Below are positions 28,016-35,432 of a DNA stretch of 64,000 nucleotides, piece by piece (the stretch's first letter is position 1; every line of letters begins with the position of its first letter). Under the pieces are notes generated by a model. It worked only from the letters and a program-made list of their open reading frames with translations, was not told where the DNA came from and searched no databases. Source of the stretch: Streptomyces sp. Tu 3180 (GTDB taxonomy: Bacteria > Actinomycetota > Actinomycetes > Streptomycetales > Streptomycetaceae); NCBI RefSeq assembly GCF_009852415.1, contig NZ_WOXS01000002.1, positions 3,184,501 to 3,248,500 on the forward strand, written 5' to 3'. Both the position numbers and the translations under genes were made by a program.

Positions 28016-28728
28016 CCTCGGGACTCTGGGAACTGGTACTGCGGGGCGTCTGGGTCACGATCCAGCTGCTCGTCCTCAGCGCGCTGCTGGCGACGGCGGT
28101 GTCCTTCGTGGCCGGCGTCGCGCGCACGCACCGGTCGCGGCTCGTCCGCTTCCTGGCGGGCCTCTACACCGAGGTGTTCCGCGGGACCTCGGCCCTGGTG
28201 ATGATCTTCTGGGTGTTCTTCGTGCTGCCCCCGGCCTTCGGCTGGCAGCTGGTGCCGCTGTGGGCGGGCACGCTGGCGCTCGGCCTGACCTACGGGGCGT
28301 ACGGCTCGGAGATCGTGCGCGGCGCGCTCGCCGCGGTCGACCCGGCCCAGCGTGAGGGCGGCATCGCGCTGAGCTTCACGCCCTGGCAGCGGATGAGGCT
28401 GATCCTGCTGCCGCAGGCGGTGCCGGAGATGGTCCCGCCGTTCTCCAACCTGCTGATCGAGCTGCTCAAGGGCACCGCCCTGGTGTCGATCATGGGCATG
28501 GGCGACCTGGCGTTCAGCGGCAACCTGGTGCGCCTGGCGCTGCAGGAGAGCGCGGAGATCTACACGTACGTCCTGCTGATCTACTTCGTGATCGCCTTCC
28601 TGCTGACCCGCCTGATGCGCGGGCTGGAGAAGAAGCTGAAGGCGGGCGTCGGCAAGGCGCCGGCCCGCACGCCCGACGTGGAGCCGAAGCGGCCCGGGGC
28701 CGCCACCGCGGGAGGTGCGGTCCGATGA
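28012..28728 (+). CDS. ABC transporter permease, EhuC-like
   Basis: 238-residue polar amino-acid-type permease (HisMQ family) with about five helices. The EAA loop is seen as AAVDPAQREGGIALSFTPWQRMRLILLPQAV. ATG overlaps the ehuB stop by four bases. It pairs with the next gene to form the heterodimeric channel. The C-terminal 35 residues are a charged cytoplasmic tail. Confidence 0.88.
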   Translation: MTSGLWELVLRGVWVTIQLLVLSALLATAVSFVAGVARTHRSRLVRFLAGLYTEVFRGTSALVMIFWVFFVLPPAFGWQLVPLWAGTLALGLTYGAYGSEIVRGALAAVDPAQREGGIALSFTPWQRMRLILLPQAVPEMVPPFSNLLIELLKGTALVSIMGMGDLAFSGNLVRLALQESAEIYTYVLLIYFVIAFLLTRLMRGLEKKLKAGVGKAPARTPDVEPKRPGAATAGGAVR

Positions 28729-29375
28729 ACTGGGACTGGGGCGCGGTCGCCGACTTCATGCCGCACTTCTGGGACGGTCTGCTGGTCACCCTGCAGATCC
28801 TGGTCCTCGGCTCGCTGATCTCGTTCGTGCTGGGTCTGGTGTGGGCGCTGCTGATGCGGGTGCCGACGCGCTGGGTGAGCTGGCCGGTCGGGGCGGTGAC
28901 GGAGTTCGTCCGCAACACCCCGCTGCTGGTGCAGCTGTTCTTCCTGTTCTACGTGCTGCCGGAGTGGGGCCTGACCCTCTCGGCGCTGACCACCGGCGTC
29001 CTCGCCATCGGTCTGCACTACTCGACGTACACGATGCAGGTCTACCGGGCCGGTATCGAGGCCGTGCCGGCGGGCCAGTGGGAGGCGGCGACGGCGCTGA
29101 ACCTGCCGCTGCGCCGGACGTGGACCGCGGTGATCCTGCCGCAGGCCGTGCGCAGGGTGGTGCCCGCGCTCGGCAACTACGTCATCTCGATGCTGAAGGA
29201 CACGCCGATGCTGATGGCGATCACCGTGCTGGAGATGCTCGGCGAGGCACGGCTGTTCGCCCAGCAGAACTTCCAGTTCACCGAGCCCCTGACGGTGATC
29301 GGCCTCGCCTTCGTCGTCATCTCCTACCTGGCCTCCCTTGCCCTGCGAGCCCTGGAGCGACGCCTTGTCCACTGA
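28725..29375 (+). CDS. ABC transporter permease, EhuD-like
   Basis: 216-residue HisMQ-family permease, second half of the channel. FVRNTPLLVQLFFLFYVLPEWG is the typical N-terminal signature (quoted across its conserved core TPLLVQLFFLFY), and the cytoplasmic loop contains PAGQWEAATALNLPLRRTW. ATG overlaps the stop of the preceding permease gene (ATGA). The gene order binding protein, permease, permease, ATPase is that of ehuBCDA. Confidence 0.88.
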   Translation: MNWDWGAVADFMPHFWDGLLVTLQILVLGSLISFVLGLVWALLMRVPTRWVSWPVGAVTEFVRNTPLLVQLFFLFYVLPEWGLTLSALTTGVLAIGLHYSTYTMQVYRAGIEAVPAGQWEAATALNLPLRRTWTAVILPQAVRRVVPALGNYVISMLKDTPMLMAITVLEMLGEARLFAQQNFQFTEPLTVIGLAFVVISYLASLALRALERRLVH

Positions 29376-30156
29376 CACCCACGCCCTGTCCGACGAAAAG
29401 CCCGGGAGCCCGGGGAGCACCGGCGAGCTGATCCGCCTGGAGCGGGTCACCAAGCGGTTCGGGGACCACACGGTCCTGGACCACCTGGACTTCTCCGTGG
29501 ACGCCGGCAAGCACGTCACCCTGATCGGTCCGTCCGGCTCGGGCAAGACCACGATCCTGCGGCTGCTGATGACGCTGCTGAAGCCCGACGAGGGCACGAT
29601 CACCGTCGACGGGGAGCGGCTGTTCCCCGCCCCCGAGAAGCAGGTCCGCGAGGTCCGCAAGAAGATCGGGATGGTGTTCCAGCAGTTCAACCTGTTCCCG
29701 AACATGACGGTGCTCAGGAACATCACCGAGGCCCCGGTCACCGTGCTCGGCATGTCCAAGGACGCGGCCGAGGAGCGGGCGCGGGAGCTGCTGGAGATGG
29801 TCGGGCTGAGCGACCACGTCGACAAGCACCCCGCGCAGCTGTCCGGCGGCCAGCAGCAGCGGGTGGCGATCGCGCGGGCGCTGGCGATGCGGCCGCAGGT
29901 GCTGCTGCTGGACGAGGTGACCTCAGCGCTGGACCCGGAGCTGGTCGCGGGCGTCCTGGACGTGCTGCGGGACATCGCCCGCTCCACCGACATCACCATG
30001 CTCTGCGTGACCCACGAGATGAACTTCGCCCGGGACATCTCGGACCAGGTGCTGATGTTCGACTCGGGCCGGATCATCGAGGCGGGACCCCCGGAGAAGA
30101 TCTTCAGCGAGCCGGAGCACGACCGGACACGGGAGTTCCTCGGCGCGGTCCTGTGA
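29365..30156 (+). CDS. ABC transporter ATP-binding protein, EhuA-like
   Basis: 263-residue ATPase of the polar amino-acid uptake type. Walker A is GPSGSGKTT (55-63), the Q loop FQQFNLFPNM, the signature LSGGQQQR, Walker B VLLLDEVTSALDPE and the switch His in CVTHEM. A TTG at 29365, inside the ehuD end and eight bases after GGAG, is the most likely start; an in-frame ATG at 29338 lies deeper within ehuD. Completes the transporter operon. Confidence 0.9.
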   Translation: MSTDTHALSDEKPGSPGSTGELIRLERVTKRFGDHTVLDHLDFSVDAGKHVTLIGPSGSGKTTILRLLMTLLKPDEGTITVDGERLFPAPEKQVREVRKKIGMVFQQFNLFPNMTVLRNITEAPVTVLGMSKDAAEERARELLEMVGLSDHVDKHPAQLSGGQQQRVAIARALAMRPQVLLLDEVTSALDPELVAGVLDVLRDIARSTDITMLCVTHEMNFARDISDQVLMFDSGRIIEAGPPEKIFSEPEHDRTREFLGAVL

Positions 30157-30204
30157 CCACGGGCCGTGCGCGGGCCGACGTCCCAGGTCCCCGCTCCGGC
30201 CCAT

Positions 30205-30226
30205 TCCTCTGGCATATGCCAGAGGA
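30205..30226. promoter_or_regulatory. 22-bp perfect palindrome between the transporter and iclR-type gene
   Basis: Perfect inverted repeat with half-site TCCTCTGGCAT, centred 135 bp upstream of the IclR-type gene and 49 bp after the ATPase gene. Its position suggests autoregulation by the IclR protein or a transcript-end hairpin. The core TGGCATATGCC recurs once, at about 16722, without the flanks. Confidence 0.6.
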
Positions 30227-30350
30227 TCTGCCGCGCAGTTGGGAGGGCCGCCGTCTTGTCAACCCCCGCTTCCGCCGGGCCGCCCGACGGCTATCGTGGA
30301 GGGGATTCGCTGACCGGATTGCGGCCCAAGAGCGAGCGCAGGGGGAAACC

Positions 30351-31109
30351 GTGGCGCTGAGGCACGAGCCGACCGCCCCGCACCACTCGGTCCAGGACGC
30401 CCTGCGCGTCCTGGAGACGGTGGCGCGGCGCAGCACAGGAGTCACCGACACCGAACTCGCCCGCGAGACCGGCCTCGGCACGGAGCGGTTGACCGCGCTC
30501 CTGCGGATGCTGCGCCGCGAGGCCTACGTCGAGCAGACCGCCGACGGCCCGTACGTCGCCGGGCGGGCCTTCGCCCGCCTCGGCTCGGCCCAGGGGCACG
30601 AGGAGGCCCTGCGCGACAAGCTCCAGCACACCCTGGACCGGCTGCGCGACTCCGTGGGCGCCGCCGTCTACATCAGCCGGTACGTGGACGGCGAGGTCAG
30701 GGTCACGCAGTACGCCGACGGCCCGGCCACCCCGAGGGTGAACGAGTGGGTGGACTTCCGCTGCTCGGCGCACGCCACCGCGGTGGGCAAGAGCCTGCTC
30801 ACCCAGCTCGACCACGACGGCCGGCGCGACCACCTCGCCCGGTACAAGATGGCCCGGCTCACCTCGCGCACCATCACCAGCGACAAGCTGCTGCTCTCCC
30901 GGCTGGAGGCGCAGCCGCCCACCGTGCCGGTCCTGGACCTCCAGGAGTACGCGGTCGGCACGGTCTGCGCGGCCGTCCCGATCACGGCCGGCTCCTCGGT
31001 GGGCTGCCTCGCCCTGTCCCTGCCGGTCCGGGACGCCCACCGGCTGCGCCGGGCCGCGGACGCCCTCAACCGCAACGCGGCCCCGGTGCTGCTCTCGCTG
31101 ACGATCTAG
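30351..31109 (+). CDS. IclR-family transcriptional regulator
   Basis: 252 residues. An N-terminal winged helix (SVQDALRVLETVARR, TELARETGLGTERLTALLRML) is followed by the IclR effector-binding domain, with HATAVGKSLL, LQEYAVGTVCAAVPI and a C-terminal GCLALSLPV. AGGGGGAAACC before the GTG sets the start. It probably senses the substrate or a product of the adjacent transport operon. IclR proteins act as repressors or activators; which applies is not visible. Confidence 0.88.
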   Translation: MALRHEPTAPHHSVQDALRVLETVARRSTGVTDTELARETGLGTERLTALLRMLRREAYVEQTADGPYVAGRAFARLGSAQGHEEALRDKLQHTLDRLRDSVGAAVYISRYVDGEVRVTQYADGPATPRVNEWVDFRCSAHATAVGKSLLTQLDHDGRRDHLARYKMARLTSRTITSDKLLLSRLEAQPPTVPVLDLQEYAVGTVCAAVPITAGSSVGCLALSLPVRDAHRLRRAADALNRNAAPVLLSLTI

Positions 31110-31130
31110 GGTCCGCCCGTTCACCGCGCG

Positions 31131-31164
31131 GTGGTCGGGAGCACCCCCGGGGACCAGGTAGTAT
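31131..31164 (+). promoter_or_regulatory. Promoter of tRNA-Lys copy 2
   Basis: GTGGTCGGGAGCACCC (31131-31146) and a -10-like TAGTAT (31159-31164). The same 16-mer stands at exactly the same distance (28 bp) from the -10 of tRNA-Lys copy 3, which supports a conserved promoter. Confidence 0.6.
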
Positions 31165-31207
31165 TAACCCCGTCGCCGCCCGCGGGAAGCGGGACGGCGG
31201 GAGTCAT

Positions 31208-31281
31208 GCGCCGCTAGCTCAGTTGGTTAGAGCAGCTGACTCTTAATCAGCGGGTCCGGGGTTCGAGTCCCTGGCGGCGCA
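31208..31281 (+). tRNA. tRNA-Lys (CTT), copy 2
   Basis: Identical in all 74 positions to the copies at 17406 and 34896, with anticodon CTT in loop CTCTTAA. No encoded CCA. Confidence 0.98.
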
Positions 31282-31286
31282 CAGCG

Positions 31287-31318
31287 AAGGGCCTCTCGTG
31301 GGAGCGAGAGGCCCTTTT
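31287..31318. terminator. Bidirectional terminator of tRNA-Lys copy 2 and the LPMO gene
   Basis: A 12-bp perfect stem (AAGGGCCTCTCG with its complement) with a 6-nt loop, followed by TTTT, five bases after the tRNA. The LPMO gene converges and ends 44 bp further on. Confidence 0.88.
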
Positions 31319-31361
31319 GCGTGCTCGTCCCCCGTGGGGCCGCCCGGCGTCCGGGCGACGC

Positions 31362-31967
31362 TCAGAAGGTGACGTCCGAGCAGGCGTAGAACGCGTTGCC
31401 CGTGTCGTGGACCGTCCACACCGCGAGGATGACGTGGTGCCCGCTCAGCCCGGACGGCAGCCGGCCACTGTGCGAGAGCGTCTGCGGCGGCCGCTGGCCG
31501 TTGTAGGGCACCGTCAGGAACGGGGTGAGGTTGAGGTCGGACCGGGACAGCCTGTGGTTCTGGTTCCAGCCCGGCTTGGTCACGTAGTACCGGAAGTCGG
31601 TGGTGGCGTGCATGGCCGTGAACTGCCACCGGAAGGTGTAGGTCTGCCCGCCGGTCACCCGGGTGGTGGGCCAGGCGCCGCCCGACGGGGTCGTCGGGCT
31701 GTCGAGCTGGGCGAACGGCGTGTTGTTGCCCGAGCAGATCTGCCCGTCGGCGGGGCCGGAGGCGGGGAAGCCCTTCGGGCCCTCGACGCTCTGCGGCTCC
31801 CACTGGATGGCACCGCAGTTGGGGACCGTGCCGTTCTGGCAGAGCTTCTGCCGGCTGATCGGCAGGTCGGTGTAGCCGTGGCCGCTGGCACCACCGGAGG
31901 AGAGCACGAGCGCTCCGGTCGTGGCCAGTCCCACCGCGGCTGCGTACAGCTTGGTCCGTGTGCGCAT
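31362..31967 (-). CDS. Lytic polysaccharide monooxygenase, AA10
   Basis: 201-residue secreted copper enzyme that oxidatively cleaves chitin or cellulose. The signal peptide ends at residue 29, so mature His1 is His30 in SGHGYTDLP. The second copper-binding histidine is His120 in FTAMHATTDF, completing the histidine brace. The mature part is a single AA10 domain with no binding module. The gene lies next to cslA-glxA, where S. coelicolor has an LPMO implicated, as I recall, in tip-glycan deposition (LpmP). A DasR-type palindrome is upstream. Substrate preference cannot be fixed from the motifs alone. Confidence 0.92.
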   Translation of the reverse strand: MRTRTKLYAAAVGLATTGALVLSSGGASGHGYTDLPISRQKLCQNGTVPNCGAIQWEPQSVEGPKGFPASGPADGQICSGNNTPFAQLDSPTTPSGGAWPTTRVTGGQTYTFRWQFTAMHATTDFRYYVTKPGWNQNHRLSRSDLNLTPFLTVPYNGQRPPQTLSHSGRLPSGLSGHHVILAVWTVHDTGNAFYACSDVTF

Positions 31968-32012
31968 GCTGCCGCTCCTGGAGAACGTGGGGGAATGTGG
32001 TGAGGCGTGCAG

Positions 32013-32028
32013 GTAGGTCTAGACCAAG
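32013..32028 (-). promoter_or_regulatory. DasR-type site (dre) upstream of the LPMO gene
   Basis: The core GGTCTAGACC (32016-32025) is a perfect match to the centre of the dre consensus ACTGGTCTAGACCACT; the outer bases are poor matches. It lies 46-61 bp before the LPMO start. DasR is the GntR-type regulator of N-acetylglucosamine and chitin use. Confidence 0.65.
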
Positions 32029-32091
32029 TCACAGAGTATGAGTGCGGACTGAACATGTCCATACCAATCACAGGACCCGTTCCCCGGTCGT

Positions 32092-33270
32092 TCACGGCCC
32101 CGTCTCCCCCCGCCCCGCGCAGAACGCCACCGTGAGGTCCTTCACCAGCACCTTGCGCTCGTAGTCGTCCAGCTCCACCAGCCCCCGCGTGGTCAGCCGG
32201 GTCACCGTGTCCTCCACCGAGTCCACGACCGAGGTCAGCACGCTCGCCCGGTGCTGGGCGTCCAGCGCGGCGATCCGGCGCCGGTGCATCGCCGCGGCCA
32301 CCTCGGGCGCGTACTCCACCCGGGCCGGCCGCACCGCGAACACCTCCAGCCCCACCGGCGCGGCGTCCGCCGCCACCAGCCGGGTCAGCGCGTCCTGCGT
32401 CGCGTCCGCCGCGGCCCGCGACGCGCCCGGCGCCGCCACCGGCACCCGGAGCAGCGCCGCCTCGACGCACTCGCGCAGGTACCTCTCGTGGTCCTCGACC
32501 ACCAGCGTCGCCCGCGCGGTGTCCCGCACCCGCCACACCACCAGGACGACCACCCGCAGCGCCACCCCGCTGCGGTCGGTCGCCGGCACCGGCTCGCTGC
32601 GCCAGTGCCGCAGCCGCACGTCGACCCGGCGGCGCAGCAGCAGCGGGTTGACCCACAGCAGCCCGGTCCGCCGGACCGTCCCCCGGTAGCGGCCGAACAG
32701 GCCGAGCACCCAGGCGCCCCCGGTCCGTCCGCGGGCCAGCCCGCCGAAGCCGAACAGCCCGAGGCCCCCGGCCGCCGCGTACGCCGCCCACTGCACCGGG
32801 CCGGGGCCGGCCGCGCCACCGCGCGCCGTGCCCCCGAACGCCTCGGCGGCGAACGGCGGCAGCGCCCCCGCCCACCACGAGGTGGCCGCACAGCCCGCCG
32901 CCCCGCACACCCCGGCGAGCACCCCGGCGACGCCGGGCAGCACCCGGGCGGGCCGCTCCACCAGCTCGGGGTCCACGCGGGGCACGGACGGCCGGGGCCG
33001 TGCGGCGGCCGGGCGCCGCGGGCGCGGCTGCTCCCCCGGCCGCCCGTCCGCCCGCCGCCCCGGCTGCCCCGGCCGCTCCTCCGGGTCCGGCCGGCGGCTG
33101 ACGACCGCGGGCCGCAGCCGCACCGGCGCCGGGTCGGGATCGTCGCGGAACAGCAGGTGGACGGGGATCTCGGTGGTGGACCCGGTGTGGATGAGCCGGA
33201 CCGGCCGGGGCGCCGCGGCACCGTCCGCGGGCGGCCCGGGCTCGGGGACGGGGGAAGTGGTCGTGGTCAC
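32092..33270 (-). CDS. SPFH/band 7-like membrane protein
   Basis: 392 residues. GTG at 33270 is preceded by GGAGG five bases upstream and is preferred over an ATG at 33303. The first 105 residues are Pro/Arg-rich and disordered. Two hydrophobic segments lie at about 110-180. A prohibitin-type domain follows, with GLLWVNPLLLRRRVDVRLR and VALRVVVLVVWRVRDTARA, and a helical end with EYAPEVAAAMHRRRIAALDAQ (cited as its core AAAMHRRRIAALD). Such proteins organise membrane domains; a specific role in the tip-glycan locus is conjecture. The preceding gene on the same strand ends 72 bp upstream. Confidence 0.78.
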   Translation of the reverse strand: MTTTTSPVPEPGPPADGAAAPRPVRLIHTGSTTEIPVHLLFRDDPDPAPVRLRPAVVSRRPDPEERPGQPGRRADGRPGEQPRPRRPAAARPRPSVPRVDPELVERPARVLPGVAGVLAGVCGAAGCAATSWWAGALPPFAAEAFGGTARGGAAGPGPVQWAAYAAAGGLGLFGFGGLARGRTGGAWVLGLFGRYRGTVRRTGLLWVNPLLLRRRVDVRLRHWRSEPVPATDRSGVALRVVVLVVWRVRDTARATLVVEDHERYLRECVEAALLRVPVAAPGASRAAADATQDALTRLVAADAAPVGLEVFAVRPARVEYAPEVAAAMHRRRIAALDAQHRASVLTSVVDSVEDTVTRLTTRGLVELDDYERKVLVKDLTVAFCAGRGETGP

Positions 33271-33342
33271 GCGTGCCTCCAGCCTCCGCGCCAGATGCGT
33301 CACATCAGGGGTGATCGGGACCCGGGGCCGGGACCCGACGGG

Positions 33343-34680
33343 TCATGAGAAGAGCCGCCGCCAGGTCTCCGGGCCCGGGTGGCCGTCCGCCGCGCCGCCG
33401 CGCCAGCCCTGGGCGCGCTGGAAGGCCTCCACGCCGCGGCGGTGCGCCTCGCTCCAGCGCGGCCCCGGCTCCTGCGTGAAGTACCGGCCGAACCCCTTCT
33501 CCACCAGCCGCCGCCCCAGCCGGGCGACATGGGCGTTGTCGGCGCCGGGCCGCAGCAGCGCCCGGCCCGGATAGCCCGGCACCCCGTGCGAGGAGGGCGG
33601 GGCGGGCGGGGCGGACCTTCCGGCCGGGATGTCCCTGCCCCCGCCGGTCACCAGCAGGTCCCAGGTCAGCGGTCCCGGCAGCCCGTCCGCGGCGGCGCCC
33701 CGCCAGCCCTGGGCCTGCTGGAACGCCCGGGTCGCCCTGCGGTCCGCGTCCGTCCAGCGCGGTCCGGGGCCGACGGCGTAGAAGCGGGCCCCGCCGCGGC
33801 CGGCGAGCATCCGGCCGAGCTCGGTGACGTACCGGTTGTGGGCCCCGGGGCCGAAATACGCCGCTCCGGGGAACGGGGTCCGCACCGGTGCGGCGGGCGG
33901 CCGCGCGGCCTGCGGCCCGGGGCCCGCCGTCCCCTCGGCCACGCCCCTGTAGCGGTACGGGACGTAGCGCGCGGAGTGGTGCCAGTAGGCGTACGGGGTG
34001 GTCGTGCGGCGGGTCCGCGGGCGGGTCTGCTCGTAGGCCACGTAGGCGGTGCGCCCCGCGTTCGCCCAGCCGCCGAAGAGGACGACGTGGGACTCCCCGA
34101 AGGGGTCGGCCTGATTGTGGAACAGCAATGCGTCACCCGGCCGGAGTTCGTCCTTGGTGATTTTCTCCGCGTACTTCACGAGGCTGCCGGTCCATTCGTT
34201 CCCGGGCAGGCCCCACGCCATCGAGACATAACCCGAACAGTCCTGCCGGTAACCGTCCGACCAGTACGCGGACGTGCTGTACGGAACCCTTTCGGCGACC
34301 CATTTCCGGGCCCGTTCGACGATGGCCTCGCGGGTGGTCGCGGGCGCCCGGGCCGGGATCGCGGGCGGGGCCGCCCGACCGCCGGGGCCGTGCAGCGGAG
34401 CCCGCGGGCCCTGGGGGGTATCGGGCTCGTCACCTGCGAGAACGCGAGGAACGGCCGGGGCGGCCGGTGATCCGGCGGCGTGCGGGGCGGCGAGGGCGGG
34501 CGCCGCGTGCGCGCCGATCGCCGTGGCCGCCGCGGCGGCCACGGCCAGGGTCCGGTTCGCCGCCGGATGGCCGACGGAGCGGCCGGCCGGGGAATGCGGC
34601 AGCACGCGGCGCCAGTGCACACAACCGGGGCAGTCGCAGTCGCCCGCCGGATCGAATTCCTCGAATACCGGTGACCTCAT
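33343..34680 (-). CDS. NlpC/P60-type protein with two peptidoglycan-binding repeats
   Basis: 445 residues. A Cys-containing N-terminus (CDCPGC) is followed by a hydrophobic Ala-rich segment (about 44-66) that may be a signal or anchor. The amidase/peptidase-like domain has Cys in RQDCSGYVSMAWG and His in GESHVVLFGGW, the NlpC/P60 order. Two related C-terminal repeats, with WTDADRRATRAFQQAQGWRG and WSEAHRRGVEAFQRAQGWRG, are peptidoglycan-binding modules. Likely acts in the cell wall near the cslA-glxA functions. GAGGGGC precedes the ATG. Lower-GC codons in the middle are minor. Confidence 0.82.
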   Translation of the reverse strand: MRSPVFEEFDPAGDCDCPGCVHWRRVLPHSPAGRSVGHPAANRTLAVAAAAATAIGAHAAPALAAPHAAGSPAAPAVPRVLAGDEPDTPQGPRAPLHGPGGRAAPPAIPARAPATTREAIVERARKWVAERVPYSTSAYWSDGYRQDCSGYVSMAWGLPGNEWTGSLVKYAEKITKDELRPGDALLFHNQADPFGESHVVLFGGWANAGRTAYVAYEQTRPRTRRTTTPYAYWHHSARYVPYRYRGVAEGTAGPGPQAARPPAAPVRTPFPGAAYFGPGAHNRYVTELGRMLAGRGGARFYAVGPGPRWTDADRRATRAFQQAQGWRGAAADGLPGPLTWDLLVTGGGRDIPAGRSAPPAPPSSHGVPGYPGRALLRPGADNAHVARLGRRLVEKGFGRYFTQEPGPRWSEAHRRGVEAFQRAQGWRGGAADGHPGPETWRRLFS

Positions 34681-34847
34681 GCGTCGCCCCTCACACTGTC
34701 GTCGAAAAACTCCGCGCCTGCGCACGACGGCAGTTTCGCAACTGTCTTCGTCACGCGCATGTTGACGGTCCGAACGATGTACGCGCGGCGGGCCGGCCGG
34801 GGGACGGCGTCCCCCGGGCGCCGCTCCCCGGGGCCGCGCCGGCGCCG

Positions 34848-34881
34848 GTGGTCGGGAGCACCCTCCGGGGTCCTGTAAGGT
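34848..34881 (+). promoter_or_regulatory. Promoter of tRNA-Lys copy 3
   Basis: GTGGTCGGGAGCACCC (34848-34863) and -10-like TAAGGT (34876-34881), with the same 28-bp offset as at tRNA-Lys copy 2. Confidence 0.6.
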
Positions 34882-34895
34882 TGGGGTGTCAGCGC

Positions 34896-34969
34896 GCGCC
34901 GCTAGCTCAGTTGGTTAGAGCAGCTGACTCTTAATCAGCGGGTCCGGGGTTCGAGTCCCTGGCGGCGCA
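34896..34969 (+). tRNA. tRNA-Lys (CTT), copy 3
   Basis: Identical to the other two copies over 74 nt; anticodon CTT; no encoded CCA. Followed by a strong terminator. Confidence 0.98.
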
Positions 34970-34976
34970 CCGACAG

Positions 34977-35015
34977 GACGGGCTCCTCGTGCAGACGAGG
35001 GGCCCGTCGTTTTTT
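34977..35015 (+). terminator. Terminator of tRNA-Lys copy 3
   Basis: A 14-bp stem with one G-T pair (GACGGGCTCCTCGT), a GCAG loop and, two bases on, six T residues at 35010-35015. Confidence 0.92.
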
Positions 35016-35432
35016 GGCCGGATCCCCTCTCGTGCCCATTGAGCGGATTCCCCTCGCCGCACGTACGGAACACCGGCCCCGCGCGCCTCCCCCAGAGGCC
35101 ACAATGGACGCGTATGACCGGTGTACACCGTGTTTCGCACCTTGCGATCATGATGAGCACCGTAGAACCTGGGTTCTTCGAGTTGCTGCGGGTTCGCGGC
35201 GGTTGAGGGGGGCAGGAAACCGGTTGCCACGGCGCGGGGCGAGGGCCCCGTCCGCGGAGCGGTGCCGAGGGGGCATCATGCAACCGGAAGAGCGCTGTGC
35301 CATGTCTATAAGGTGTGGGTGACGTGGAGACAGCGGTTCACCACTGATACGTCCGTGAGGGGCGAGGGGGCCCGGACCGGACGGAAGGAAGCGACGAAAC
35401 ACGCGGCGGTGCCGCGTGTGGGGGGATGACTC
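35016..35432 (+). promoter_or_regulatory. Leader and promoter region of cslA-glxA
   Basis: 417 bp without a convincing gene. GC content drops locally (around 35100-35180 and 35290-35330). TCTATAAGG at 35305-35313 could be a -10 region, giving a 5' leader of about 110 nt. An open frame at 35014-35322 lacks a ribosome-binding site and familiar codon pattern. Confidence 0.4.

Noticed and set aside
27098..30156. Complete ectoine catabolic locus
   Set aside because: The transporter resembles EhuBCDA, but eutB, eutC, eutD and eutE homologues are missing. Only a EutA-like fold protein is present, so ectoine as the substrate is not supported.
17406..34969. tRNA-Lys genes as attachment sites of an integrated element
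   Set aside because: No integrase, excisionase or plasmid-type genes lie beside any copy, and the repeats are complete tRNA genes with their own terminators.
35014..35322. Small open frame upstream of cslA
   Set aside because: No ribosome-binding site, no recognisable motif, and it starts within the tRNA terminator T-tract.
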